NCBI GenBank assembly: GCA_029777335.1 | Contig: JAKOSN010000250.1 | Coordinates: 1-64,000 of the forward strand | Direction of reading: 5' to 3' | DNA length: 64,000 bases | From: Planctomycetota bacterium | GTDB taxonomy: Bacteria > Planctomycetota > Planctomycetia > Gemmatales > Gemmataceae | In this document: in pieces, positions 15,874 to 25,031 of the stretch | Position numbering within the stretch: the stretch's first letter is position 1 | Layout of the letters: each line of letters starts with the position of its first letter | Notes under the pieces: model-generated | Databases searched by the model: none | The model's input: only the letters and a program-made list of their open reading frames with translations | What the model was told of the DNA's origin: nothing | Made by a program: the position numbers and the translations under genes

Positions 15874-17871
15874 TTATCTTACTAAGTTTCCGTCGCGCAC
15901 CTGACGAACATGTTCCAGCAGGATCCGTCGCACCTCGCGCACCGCCAGCGGATGAGTATGCACTTCCGTATGTTCGGCCGGCACCACCAGTTCCGAATCG
16001 GCGTTCTCAATATGGGCACTGGAATAGGGCACCACCCCATCGCCGGGTTCACACCGCTCCACCCCAGCGATGAAGTTGGCCAGCACCAGCGAGTGGGTGG
16101 GTGGTTTCATCCCGATAATGGAGTGATAGTGCACCTCAGGCGGTTTTGGTTTGCTCGCCAGCAACTCCAGCGCGGGCGATTTCGGCGCCAGCAGATCGAT
16201 ACTGGTGGGCAACCGCTCAGGACGCCAGCCTGGAAACGCATTGGGATTGTTGGTGGCGAGATCCTCGGCGACATCCATCAGCTGTCGTGGGACACGCACA
16301 AACCTCTTGGCCAGTCGGGCCGGCCAGGAGGGGCTCAGCTTGGAGCCGTGGTGCGGGGTGCCCAGGAAAACCACACGTTTCACATAGTTCTGGCGCTCGA
16401 AGTAGAAGACGCGCTGGAGCTTGGCCTTGTCCTCCGGCCGTCCCTTGATCTGGTCGGGCGACTCCTGGCTGAGGAGCGCCCAGAAATCCGGCCCCCCCTC
16501 GACGGTGAGTAACTTCGACACCAACCCGCCCATGCTGTGGCCGACAAAGACCATCTGATCGAGTGCCGGATCTTTTTTCTCCGCATCCAGATCCTGACGC
16601 AACTGAGCGAGTTCGTCGCGCAGATCGGCTGCCGAGTTCAGGTACGGGTTGGCGGTCGGGTAGAAAACAAACCAGAACTGATAGCGTGAGCGAATGGCCG
16701 GATCGGCACGCAAATCGTTGAACATCGTCGCCCAGGTGACGGGCGAGGAGAGCAACCCATGCACAAACACCACCGGAATCTTCCCGGGTTGATAGGGCTC
16801 CACCAGATAGATCCCCGAGCGATCCAGCACGCGATCGGGACGCAGAAAGCCCGTGTACCCCAGCTGTTCCAGGTTGGTTTGCGCCAGGAAGTACGTCAGC
16901 GGAGTGGTGAGATCGGTTTCCAGCGGAGCACGCCGCCCCTCGACGCGGACGGTCTGAATCTCGATGGGGTTGTACAGTTCGAGTCGGCCCGCCTGCTGTT
17001 GACGCAGTTGCGCCAGAGTGCCTTCAAAGCGGAAGAAGGCGGTCACAGGGAAACTCACGTTGGGCGGATAGTGGGCATGGGGAGGGTTGGGTGCGGTGGG
17101 CGAGCGCGTGGCGATCAGAGGCACTCCCAGCCCGTAGGTTCGGTGGTGATTGGCCAGCCCATTGGACTGGTAATCTTCGCAGAAAAGGAGATAGCCAAAC
17201 TCCTCCGGTTTCCACAAAAACCCTTCATGCACAACCGACAACGTAAACCCGCGGCCATCGCAGGTCGGCAGATGAAGCGTCTGGCGCGGATCGAGACGCC
17301 CCACGCGCTGCGCCGCCCGAATGCACCGGGTCAAACTGGCGTTGTAGAGATCACAGGCCAGGCGAAAACGCGGATCAAACGGTGAAACATTCCCCTCGAA
17401 ATCCACCGGCAACAACTTGGGGTCGCGCGCGGTTCCCGGCTGCCCCGGGCAGCGCGGCGCATGCGCGCCAAAAAGATAATGGTAGGCATAGCCCGCGCTC
17501 AGATAAAAGTAGCCAATCGAGGCGCAACAAGCAGATTTCTCCGACTGGCATCCGAGCAAGTAGGTCATCTCGGAGAGCGCAAAGAGCAGATCCGGATGCC
17601 CCTCCTTCTCGGCAATCGGCTGCAAGCGGGCCAGTGCTTCTCTGGGATTTTCAAGATACAAATTCTCCAGATCCCAGCGACGCAGAGTCTGCAAGGAACG
17701 CGCCGACAGGGTATCGCCCAGGCTGGCGCTCACACGCCACGAGGCGTACACATCCGGGGCTTTCTGGGTGCGGCGAATGGAGAAGTTGTTGCATCCCGCG
17801 AGCAACAGGGTCAGCAGCAGCAAACGCGGGAGGCGGAGGCAGACACGTCGCAGTGTGCAAGGAGTAGCCAT
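15874..17871 (-). CDS. Alpha/beta-hydrolase (lipase-like) lipoprotein
   Basis: 665 aa. A lipoprotein signal peptide ends in LLLAGC, with C27 the lipidated Cys. A long N-terminal region (30-360) without a recognised fold precedes an alpha/beta-hydrolase domain: VVFVHG oxyanion segment at 367-372, nucleophile elbow GHSMGG with S446, and a late His in AEHTEVHTHP. Lipases and esterases of this type cleave acyl esters. The substrate here is unknown. The long frame runs up to 18093, but AGGGGG before the ATG at 17871 and the signal peptide fix the start. Divergent from the ThuA gene. Confidence 0.8.
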   Translation of the reverse strand: MATPCTLRRVCLRLPRLLLLTLLLAGCNNFSIRRTQKAPDVYASWRVSASLGDTLSARSLQTLRRWDLENLYLENPREALARLQPIAEKEGHPDLLFALSEMTYLLGCQSEKSACCASIGYFYLSAGYAYHYLFGAHAPRCPGQPGTARDPKLLPVDFEGNVSPFDPRFRLACDLYNASLTRCIRAAQRVGRLDPRQTLHLPTCDGRGFTLSVVHEGFLWKPEEFGYLLFCEDYQSNGLANHHRTYGLGVPLIATRSPTAPNPPHAHYPPNVSFPVTAFFRFEGTLAQLRQQQAGRLELYNPIEIQTVRVEGRRAPLETDLTTPLTYFLAQTNLEQLGYTGFLRPDRVLDRSGIYLVEPYQPGKIPVVFVHGLLSSPVTWATMFNDLRADPAIRSRYQFWFVFYPTANPYLNSAADLRDELAQLRQDLDAEKKDPALDQMVFVGHSMGGLVSKLLTVEGGPDFWALLSQESPDQIKGRPEDKAKLQRVFYFERQNYVKRVVFLGTPHHGSKLSPSWPARLAKRFVRVPRQLMDVAEDLATNNPNAFPGWRPERLPTSIDLLAPKSPALELLASKPKPPEVHYHSIIGMKPPTHSLVLANFIAGVERCEPGDGVVPYSSAHIENADSELVVPAEHTEVHTHPLAVREVRRILLEHVRQVRDGNLVR

Positions 17872-18070
17872 GCGGTCAATCCCCCTTGGGCGAAGGGCGC
17901 GTAGGATACCGCTTTGTGCTGCTCGGTCAAGGTCCGTTGAAGCCATGTGCGCGCGATTTCCCTTTTTTTCAACCATCCGATTGCAGCCATCCTGCGCAGC
18001 TCTTACACTAGCGGCTGTCAACCCGGCTTGTGAACCTTCCCCCACCCTGCTCAGTCCAAGGAGTTTCCCG

Positions 18071-18973
18071 ATGAATCGACGTGATCTGCTCAAGCAAGGG
18101 GCGGCCGCCCTGACCCTGAGCCTGGCCCCGTTCCCGCTCGCCTGGACCGCCCAGGCTGCCGACCCGAAAAAACGTATCCTCTTCTACACCCGCTCCGAGG
18201 GCTTTCAGCACTCGGTGATCGCACGCAAGAACGGTAAACCCTCCCTCGCCGATACCATCCTCACCGATCTGGGTAAGAAACACGGCTTTGAAGTTGTGTG
18301 CGAAAAGGACGGCCGTATCTTCCTCTCCGAGGAATTCCCCAAGTTCGATGGGTTCGTCTTCCAGACCCAGGGCAATCTCCTGAGCGAAAAGTGCCAGGAT
18401 GGTTCTCCTCCCATGACCGCCGATGGCAAGAAACGGCTGCTGACCGCGGTCAAGAACGGCAAGGGTTTCGTGGGCTGCCACTGCGCCAGCGACACCTTCC
18501 ACAGCCCCGGGTCCCGCGAACAGAATCAGAAGCCGGAACAGATCGATCCGTACATCCAGATGCTGGGCGGCGAGTTCATTCGTCATGGCGCCCAGCAGAA
18601 AGCCTGGATGCGCGTGGTCGATCATGGCTTCCCTGCCACCAGGGATTTGAAGGACTTCGAGCTGCACGAGGAGTGGTATGCGCTGAAGAACTTCGCTCCA
18701 GACCTTCACGTTATCCTGGTGCAGGATACGATGGGAATGAAGGGGTTCGACTACGAACGCCCAAGTTTCCCCGCCACCTGGGCGCGCCAGCACGGCAAGG
18801 GACGCGTCTTCTATACCTCGATGGGCCATCGCGAGGATGTCTGGCAGAACAGGACCTTCCAGGATCTTCTGCTCGGCGCGGTCAACTGGTCGCTCGGCCA
18901 GTACGAGGTGAAGCTGACCCCCAACCTGGAAAAGGTTACCCCCAAGGCCAATGTTTTGCCCATGAAGAAGTAA
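18071..18973 (+). CDS. ThuA-like domain protein, Tat-type signal
   Basis: 300 aa. The N-terminus MNRRDLLKQGAAALTLSLAP has the twin Arg and hydrophobic core of a Tat signal, with cleavage near AQA-AD. The body is a ThuA-like class I amidotransferase-type fold (KKRILFYTRSEGFQHS, FVGCHCASDTFH, RVFYTSMGHREDVW). ThuA proteins are linked to trehalose and other sugar use, and planctomycetes have many. AAGGAG precedes the ATG at 18071, so the longer frame from 17768 is not used. A DUF1080 gene follows after 38 nt in the same direction. Confidence 0.85.
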   Translation: MNRRDLLKQGAAALTLSLAPFPLAWTAQAADPKKRILFYTRSEGFQHSVIARKNGKPSLADTILTDLGKKHGFEVVCEKDGRIFLSEEFPKFDGFVFQTQGNLLSEKCQDGSPPMTADGKKRLLTAVKNGKGFVGCHCASDTFHSPGSREQNQKPEQIDPYIQMLGGEFIRHGAQQKAWMRVVDHGFPATRDLKDFELHEEWYALKNFAPDLHVILVQDTMGMKGFDYERPSFPATWARQHGKGRVFYTSMGHREDVWQNRTFQDLLLGAVNWSLGQYEVKLTPNLEKVTPKANVLPMKK

Positions 18974-19011
18974 GCAGAGAAGCAGGCGATCTTTCAACAG
19001 GAGAGACAACG

Positions 19012-19641
19012 ATGAAGCAGGTACTGGTTGGTCTGGCGGTGCTCGCTGGACTGGGATTGGGCACACTGCCGGCTGGAAACGCCGCCGCCAAGGACGATGG
19101 CTTTGTTCAGCTGTTCAACGGCAAGGATCTGAAGGGCTGGAAGGTTTATCCCAACGGCACCGGCCGGTGGAAGGTGGAAGACGGCGCCATCGTTGGGAGT
19201 GGACCGGCCAGCCACCTCTTCACGGAGAAGGGCGACTACACCGACTTCCACTTCCGCGCGGAGGTCATGATCAACGACATGGGCAATAGCGGCCAGTATT
19301 TCCGCACCCAGTTCGGCCCAGGCTTCCCCAAGGGCTACGAGGCGCAGATCAACTCGACCCATCGCGATCCCATCAAGACCGGCAGTCTGTATGGCTTCCC
19401 CAAGCATGCCGACAAGACCGTCATCAAGGATATCCTGGTGAAACCCAATACCTGGTTTACTCAGGAAGTGATCGCCAAGGGCAACCACATCATCATCAAG
19501 GTCAATGGCAAGACGACCGTCGACTTTGTGGATGAAGAAAATCGTTTCAAGAAGGGACACTTCGCCTTTCAGCAGCACAACGATGGCAGCATCGTGAAGA
19601 TTCGGAAGGCGGAGGTGAAGGAACTGCGCGGCGCGAAGTAA
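19012..19641 (+). CDS. DUF1080 (3-keto-disaccharide hydrolase-like) secreted protein
   Basis: 209 aa. A signal peptide (to about residue 25, NAAA-K) precedes a single DUF1080 domain: FVQLFNGKDLKGWKV, then the concanavalin-like beta-sandwich with FHFRAEVMINDMGNSGQYFR and a late HFAFQQHNDGSIVKIRKAEV. Family members have been linked to 3-keto-sugar hydrolysis and to carbohydrate binding. Which applies here is unknown. CAGGAGAGA precedes the ATG. Likely co-transcribed with the ThuA gene, a frequent pairing in this phylum. Confidence 0.85.
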   Translation: MKQVLVGLAVLAGLGLGTLPAGNAAAKDDGFVQLFNGKDLKGWKVYPNGTGRWKVEDGAIVGSGPASHLFTEKGDYTDFHFRAEVMINDMGNSGQYFRTQFGPGFPKGYEAQINSTHRDPIKTGSLYGFPKHADKTVIKDILVKPNTWFTQEVIAKGNHIIIKVNGKTTVDFVDEENRFKKGHFAFQQHNDGSIVKIRKAEVKELRGAK

Positions 19642-19681
19642 CGATCGTCGCGGAAAGACAAATGACAGGGCCTTGTCAGCG

Positions 19682-19728
19682 ACAACACCGCGTCGAGGAG
19701 AAACGCGTTCTCCTCGACGCGGTGTTGT
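19682..19728. terminator. Perfect 19-bp hairpin between convergent genes
   Basis: Arms 19682-19700 and 19710-19728 are exact reverse complements around a nine-base loop that itself contains AACGCGTT. It lies 12 nt before the end of the minus-strand sigma gene and 40 nt after the DUF1080 stop, so it can serve both. Confidence 0.75.
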
Positions 19729-19740
19729 GTTGCGCGGCGC

Positions 19741-21588
19741 TCAGCGCGGGGCATCTACCTTGTTCAGGCGAATCCGGGTGCCCGGCGCCCCTTCACAGTT
19801 CGCCGAGCCATGGTAATTCGCCTCCACGCTGGAACTGCCCTCGACGCGCCGGTTGACAAGCAGATCCTTGCACAACGACACGATCACGCGCGGGCTGCCG
19901 TTGATCCGCTCGTCGAAGACCACATTGCCTCGGGTGGTAAGAGTCAGGATCCCCGCGCCGTCAATCGATTTTTCCACGCGAATGTCTCCCTGCGCCTTGA
20001 GGTCGATCGTGGTTGCGCCATTGATCGCCCCAAGCAAACGCATCCCGGCCCGGGAGTGCAGTTTGAGCCTCGCCACCCCATTGATTTCGCCCACCTCGAT
20101 CGTGTCGGCGATCAGATTGGAGGCGTCGAACTGCGCCTCGCCGTTGATGGTGCCGAGGCGCAGGGTTTTCACCTTCCCCTGGAGGAGCACGGTGCCCTGG
20201 CCATTCACCGAACCGATCTCAATCTCCTCGGCATCCAGATCGGTGCCCGACAGCTTGCCAGTTCCGTTGATGTCACGGATCGAAATCTTTTTGTATGTCC
20301 CCTTCAGAGGCAGCGCCATGTTTCCGCTCAGGCTGCCGACGGTGATCGATTCACGCGGGGGCCGAATCTGCTCCAGCAGTCCCTTGGCGCGCCGGCTGAT
20401 CTCCGCATCGGGACTCTTGAGCGCCTTCTCCAGCGCTGGGATGGCCTTTTCGCCGAGTTTTTTTAACTCGGCGGTAGCGGCTTCGCGATCCTGAAACTTC
20501 TCGCTTCCCAGCTGAGCGATCAAACGCTCGATCTGTTTGGAGAGATCGTCGATCGGGGGTTGCTGCGCGGGAACCGCCTGGGTGAAACAGAGAGACACCA
20601 GACACGGAAGGAAGAAGGAACCGCTGCGCACCTGTTCGCTCCTGTTCTTTGGCGGGCCAGGGTGGCGCATCACTGCCGGAGAGGCAACCAGCGCACCGAG
20701 TGCCGGATTGGTCATGAAGGAAGAGGCGACGGGGCTGGCGCCAACAAAGAGACACCCCACGGCGACCAGCACCAATGTTGCCGATTTTACCTTGTTTACC
20801 AGCATCGATTCGAGGACCGCCTCGGTCAGAACGGCAACCCTGGCCGAAAGCACTCCGATTGTCTTGCCAAAGGCGACCGCAGTGGCCGCCCGAACTGCGG
20901 ACGTGGCCAGGCTGGCTGGCACGTGGGCGGTCCCTGTCGAGGGGGTCAGCAAAGCCGTCAGCACGGCGCTGGCACTCCCCAGACCCAGGTGAGCCAATCG
21001 ACGGGCCAGTTTCTTGCGCGCGGTTGCCAGGCGGCTGGAGAGCGTCCCTTCGGGAATGCCCAGTTGCGCCGCTGCCTCCTTGCGGGACTTCCCTTGCAAC
21101 TCGCAGAGAATCACTGCCTGGCGATATCGCTCGGGCAAACGGGCCAGTTCCTGATCCAGAAGCGCACACAACTCGGCGTGATCCTCGCTGGACGCCGTGG
21201 CGGGGGCACCGCGTTCACTCACCTGCCGTTCCTTGCTTCGCCGCTTCACCGCTGCCCCTCTCAACTTCAGCGCCGTGTGATAGGCCACCCCGTAAAGCCA
21301 GGGACCAAGCGCCTGGCGCGGCGAGAACGATTTCCCCTTGCGCACCAGCACCAGGAAAGTGGCCTGAAAGGCATCGTCGGCATCGTGCGTATTGGAGAGG
21401 ACGCGGTGACACACTCCCAGCACCATCGGTCCATGCCGTTGCACCAACGCCCGAAACGCTTCCTCCTCTCGGCCCTGGAGAAATCGCTGCAGGAGTTCCC
21501 CGTCGGAAAGCTCGCCCCCACCGACGCGGAGCGCCGCCCGACGCATCTCTCGCAACAGACTGGGGGTGTTCATCGTCATCGACACCAT
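19741..21588 (-). CDS. ECF sigma factor fused to a membrane/exported C-terminal region
   Basis: 615 aa. Sigma region 2 (about 30-115, DADDAFQATFLVLVRKG) and region 4 (145-200, CELQGKSRKEAAAQLGIPEG) are complete. A hydrophobic stretch follows (268-290), then a second one (322-340) that looks like a signal peptide ending VPA-QQ. After that come a helical HEAT-like segment (350-410) and a C-terminal array of beta-type repeats (412-605) with recurring 'NG' turns such as GTINGEAQFDASNL. The last part may sit outside the cytoplasm. ECF factors with large C-terminal extensions are known in planctomycetes. Start uncertain: ATGs at 21588, 21579 and 21573. An internal start is annotated separately. Confidence 0.8.
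   Translation of the reverse strand: MVSMTMNTPSLLREMRRAALRVGGGELSDGELLQRFLQGREEEAFRALVQRHGPMVLGVCHRVLSNTHDADDAFQATFLVLVRKGKSFSPRQALGPWLYGVAYHTALKLRGAAVKRRSKERQVSERGAPATASSEDHAELCALLDQELARLPERYRQAVILCELQGKSRKEAAAQLGIPEGTLSSRLATARKKLARRLAHLGLGSASAVLTALLTPSTGTAHVPASLATSAVRAATAVAFGKTIGVLSARVAVLTEAVLESMLVNKVKSATLVLVAVGCLFVGASPVASSFMTNPALGALVASPAVMRHPGPPKNRSEQVRSGSFFLPCLVSLCFTQAVPAQQPPIDDLSKQIERLIAQLGSEKFQDREAATAELKKLGEKAIPALEKALKSPDAEISRRAKGLLEQIRPPRESITVGSLSGNMALPLKGTYKKISIRDINGTGKLSGTDLDAEEIEIGSVNGQGTVLLQGKVKTLRLGTINGEAQFDASNLIADTIEVGEINGVARLKLHSRAGMRLLGAINGATTIDLKAQGDIRVEKSIDGAGILTLTTRGNVVFDERINGSPRVIVSLCKDLLVNRRVEGSSSVEANYHGSANCEGAPGTRIRLNKVDAPR
20629..20643 (-). promoter_or_regulatory. Internal ribosome site and GTG start inside the sigma ORF
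   Basis: On the minus strand AGGAG (20643-20639) stands seven bases before a GTG (20631-20629) that is in frame within the sigma gene. The GTG would start a 296-aa protein whose first residues form a good signal peptide: short basic start, hydrophobic core FFLPCLVSLCF, VPA-Q cleavage site. The region may therefore make a separate exported protein as well as, or instead of, the long fusion. Confidence 0.5.
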
Positions 21589-21794
21589 CTCGGGGTAAGG
21601 CGGGAGACTCTCCCAATTATGTTCCGCGAACCGGTGTGGCGCGTCGAGCTTTTTCTCGCTGTTCGACCTCGGCGAGCGAACGAAGGAAGCCGAGGCGGCG
21701 CATGAATTACGGTTCCCTGATCTCTGGGGAGAGAAGAAAATGGAAAAAAGCGCGACACGCCCGACGAGGACTTCCTCTCATGAAGGTGATGAGA

Positions 21795-22334
21795 ATGGAA
21801 CCAGCTACCCATGTACTCTGGAAAAAGGCGCGGGCGGGCGACCGGGCAGCCTACGACCAGCTCTTTGCGCTGCACCTCGACCGCGCTCTGTTCTTTGTCC
21901 GCGCGCGCCTCGGTCCCGTGCTCCGGACGAAGGTGGATAGCATGGACATTCTGCAGGATGCCTACCTGGTGGCCCATCGCGATTTTGCCCGCTTCGAGTA
22001 CACCGACGAGGGCGCCTTTCTGCGCTGGTTGTGCCGGCTCATTGAAAACCGGATTCGCGATGGCAACGACTACTTTGCGGCTCTCAAACGTCAGCCGGTG
22101 GCGTTGCCGCGCTCCGATCCCACGGGGCCAAGCTCACTCCTGGATCGGGCGGACCATCGCCAGAAGATCGCCGAGGCACTCGATCGGCTGAGCGAGGATC
22201 ATCGCCAGGTGCTCCTGTTGCGTTATTTTGAGGGGCTGTCGGCCGAGGAGGCGGGCCAGCTCATGCACCGATCCGCAGGCGCGATCCGCAACCTGACGGC
22301 GCGCGCGCTTGCCGAACTGGGGAAACTGCTATGA
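21795..22334 (+). CDS. ECF-type sigma factor coupled to a Ser/Thr kinase
   Basis: 179 aa. Region 2 contains SMDILQDAYLVAHRDF and region 4 ends in an HTH (YFEGLSAEEAGQLMHRSAGA). It is short and has no extension. In-frame ATGs at 21780, 21789 and 21795 are all possible: GAGGA precedes the first and AAGG the last, and 21795 places the conserved region at a usual distance. The stop codon overlaps the kinase start as ATGA, so translation of the two is coupled and a joint function is likely. Confidence 0.85.
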   Translation: MEPATHVLWKKARAGDRAAYDQLFALHLDRALFFVRARLGPVLRTKVDSMDILQDAYLVAHRDFARFEYTDEGAFLRWLCRLIENRIRDGNDYFAALKRQPVALPRSDPTGPSSLLDRADHRQKIAEALDRLSEDHRQVLLLRYFEGLSAEEAGQLMHRSAGAIRNLTARALAELGKLL

Positions 22335-24922
22335 AGCTCGAAGACGTGATTGAGGAACGGCTCGCGGGCAAGGAATCCCCGCTCTCTGCGAGTTTGCGGG
22401 CGGAATTCCAGGAGGCCCTCGCGGCCCACGAGGCGCTGGTGTTCGCGGTGGGCGAAACGATCGCCTGGCCCAGGCAAACGGATCGACCCGTGCCGACTCT
22501 TCCCGAGGATTACGAAATTGTGCGCGAGCTGGGGCGAGGCGGAATGGGGGTGGTCTACCTGGCTCGGCAACGTTCCCTCGATCGCGACGTGGCAGTCAAG
22601 GTCCTTCGCACAGGCGAGATGGCCCACGAGGCGAGCCTGCGCCGCTTTCTGGAAGAGGCCAGGCATCTGGCGCAGTTTCGCCATCCCAACATCGTGGCCA
22701 TTCACGAGATTGGCCGGGGCGAGACCGAACCGTTCTTCACCATGGAGTACATCCCGGGCGAGTCCCTGGCGTCGCGGCTGGAACGCGGTCCGCTCACCCC
22801 CACACAGGCGGTTTCCTTGCTCAAACAGATCGCTCAGGGGGTGAGTTACGCCCACGAGAAAGGGGTGATTCACCGCGATCTGAAGCCGGGGAATGTCCTT
22901 CTGGATCCCTCGGGGCGAGTGCTGGTGACGGATTTCGGCCTGGCTCGCGATGTCGCCGGCGGGTCGGACCTGACGCGCTCCGGCGAACTCCTGGGCACCC
23001 CGCAATACATGGCGCCCGAACAGGCGCGTGGCCAGACCGACCTGATCGGCGAGGCGACGGATATTCATGCGCTCGGAGCGATCCTCTACGAAATGCTCAC
23101 GGGAAAACCGCCCCATGGAAATGATGCCCCGGGGGCGGTCTTTATGCGGATCATAAACGAAGAGCCTGTGGCACCCCGCCGGCTGGCCCGACATATCTCG
23201 ATCGATCTGGAGACGATCTGTTTGAAGGCGCTGGCAAAGAATCCGAGTGAACGATACCGATCCGCTCAGGTCCTGCTGGAGGATTTGCGTCGTTATGAAT
23301 CGGGCGAGGCGATCACGGCAAGGCGTCCCACGTTGGCGCGCCGATGCGCCCGCCTGGCTCGGCGCCACTGGCGGATCCTCGCCACCGTGGCCACAACGGC
23401 TTTGCTCACGGTCCTGGTGGTCCTTCACTTCACCAACCGCACCATCACTGAGTTGCGCGCCTGGGGCCGGGAACGTGAAGCGCAGTCGGATCATGTGGGC
23501 GCCATTGATGTCTATCAACGCGCCTGGCAAAAAGCCCAGGGAAAGGAGCGCGACGAGATTCGTGAAGACCTCGTTCGCTGTGTTCGCGCGGTCGAAGATC
23601 CCCGGGTGGCAATGAAAACCGCGCTGGCCATCCTGCGCGAGGATGCCCATGCCAACTTTGGGCGCTACGACTATCTGATCGCGCAGGCCCTGATCGCCGA
23701 CCTCAAGGCACGCCATCCAGGGTGCCCGCTTTCGGCGATGGAAAGTTCGGAACGCGACTCCCTGCGCCTGGCCCGCACTCGTCTCGGGTTGTTCCTCGAC
23801 GCCGGGTCGGGGTCGGTCGCCGAGCGAACAGAGGCCCGGCAAAGTCTCCAGGCCATTCAGTTGGCCCTTGGAGAAGAGCTCACCCCGAAGCAGTCATCCG
23901 AGACCCCTCCCCCGATAGAGGAAACCCTCCCTCGGGGAACCGACGAGGAACTGCGCCGAAAGGTCCACGACCAAAGACAATCTGCCTGGGAGCGCGGCAA
24001 GGCGGCTTATGTTCTCGCTCGGCGCGCAGCGGCAGAGAAACGCCCCGAGGAGGCAAAGGTCGCGGCCCGAGAAGCGTATTACCTCTTGCGGTCTGTATTT
24101 CCCATGTACCGGGGAGTGGCAGCGAGCATCGTGATCGCGCCCCGAGTGAAGAATCGGATTGGACAGGAGGCCCCCGCGTGTGGACTGTTGCGCGAAGCGC
24201 ACGACCTGTTGCAGCGCCTCGACTCCACCCATTCCGATGCGCTGCGTGGCGGAATTCGCTTCCACCTTCGCGGCGTCGATCTCCCCGAGGAGATCACCGT
24301 GGACCTGAGCCTGGTGCTGGTGGAGGGTGATCCGAGGCGAATCCCAGTTACCTTCCAACCGCATCGAACGGTTCCCTTCCAGGGGCAGAACGCGGAGGTG
24401 GGGGTGGCAGACGGCACCTATTCGCTGCGACTGCTTGGCCCGGGGGTGTCGTATCATCCAACGCAGAGTCGCCTGGGTCGGTTGCTCCAGATCGATCTCG
24501 ACCAGGCACCTCAGACAGTCACCGTGAAGGGAGCGTTTATTGACGTCGTTGTCCCGGTCCGCCAGTTGAAGGAAGTGAAACTCCTTGGACCCAACGCCGG
24601 GGCGGGATACGATCCCACCAGCGATTTTCTCCGCTGGGCCGAGGTGCCAGGAGCCAGTTACTACCGAGTGAAACTGACCTTGCAGGAAGAGAAGGCAGAC
24701 GCCCGCGCGCTGGTTTCTCTGCCGGATGTCCAGGTAAAGGTGCCACGGGTTTGCCTGGGAGCGTTGGACGACGGTCTCGCCGAGATGCGGGCCGCCAAGT
24801 TGGAGCGTGGCAAGATTTTGACCTGGGCGGTGGAAGCCTTCGACAAGACAAATCACCGCATTGCAACAAGTCTCGAAACGGAACGTCCGTGTCTGATCAC
24901 CCGTAGCATGCAGAGCCGGTAG
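22331..24922 (+). CDS. Transmembrane Ser/Thr protein kinase with large C-terminal region
   Basis: 863 aa. Kinase domain about 61-325: GRGGMGVV in the glycine loop, K90, HRDLKPGN 181-188, DFG 201-203, APE 228-230, all intact. One transmembrane helix (347-366) separates it from a ~490-residue C-terminal part expected outside the membrane. This starts with helical TPR-like sequence (AIDVYQRAWQKAQ) and ends in beta-rich sequence around 620-860. Start and sigma stop overlap by four bases. The layout is that of a receptor kinase whose output could be the neighbouring sigma factor. No ligand can be named. Confidence 0.9.
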   Translation: MKLEDVIEERLAGKESPLSASLRAEFQEALAAHEALVFAVGETIAWPRQTDRPVPTLPEDYEIVRELGRGGMGVVYLARQRSLDRDVAVKVLRTGEMAHEASLRRFLEEARHLAQFRHPNIVAIHEIGRGETEPFFTMEYIPGESLASRLERGPLTPTQAVSLLKQIAQGVSYAHEKGVIHRDLKPGNVLLDPSGRVLVTDFGLARDVAGGSDLTRSGELLGTPQYMAPEQARGQTDLIGEATDIHALGAILYEMLTGKPPHGNDAPGAVFMRIINEEPVAPRRLARHISIDLETICLKALAKNPSERYRSAQVLLEDLRRYESGEAITARRPTLARRCARLARRHWRILATVATTALLTVLVVLHFTNRTITELRAWGREREAQSDHVGAIDVYQRAWQKAQGKERDEIREDLVRCVRAVEDPRVAMKTALAILREDAHANFGRYDYLIAQALIADLKARHPGCPLSAMESSERDSLRLARTRLGLFLDAGSGSVAERTEARQSLQAIQLALGEELTPKQSSETPPPIEETLPRGTDEELRRKVHDQRQSAWERGKAAYVLARRAAAEKRPEEAKVAAREAYYLLRSVFPMYRGVAASIVIAPRVKNRIGQEAPACGLLREAHDLLQRLDSTHSDALRGGIRFHLRGVDLPEEITVDLSLVLVEGDPRRIPVTFQPHRTVPFQGQNAEVGVADGTYSLRLLGPGVSYHPTQSRLGRLLQIDLDQAPQTVTVKGAFIDVVVPVRQLKEVKLLGPNAGAGYDPTSDFLRWAEVPGASYYRVKLTLQEEKADARALVSLPDVQVKVPRVCLGALDDGLAEMRAAKLERGKILTWAVEAFDKTNHRIATSLETERPCLITRSMQSR

Positions 24923-25031
24923 GCGGTTCGCATTCAGCTCGGAAGAGGTACTCTCTTTCACCCACATCGGAAGCCCTCTCACGAGGGAAGCGCATCCCAT
25001 GCGCACCGATGGCCTCTCAAGGAGATGGTTC

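Noticed and set aside
20775-21779. Upstream extension of the sigma frame that ends at 22334
   Set aside because: The extension is antisense to the other sigma gene, is Arg/Pro-rich and unlike any domain. The sigma protein starts near 21780-21795.
22223-23842. 539-codon minus-strand frame opposite the second kinase
   Set aside because: The kinase on the plus strand is unmistakable and complete. The opposite frame has no domain.
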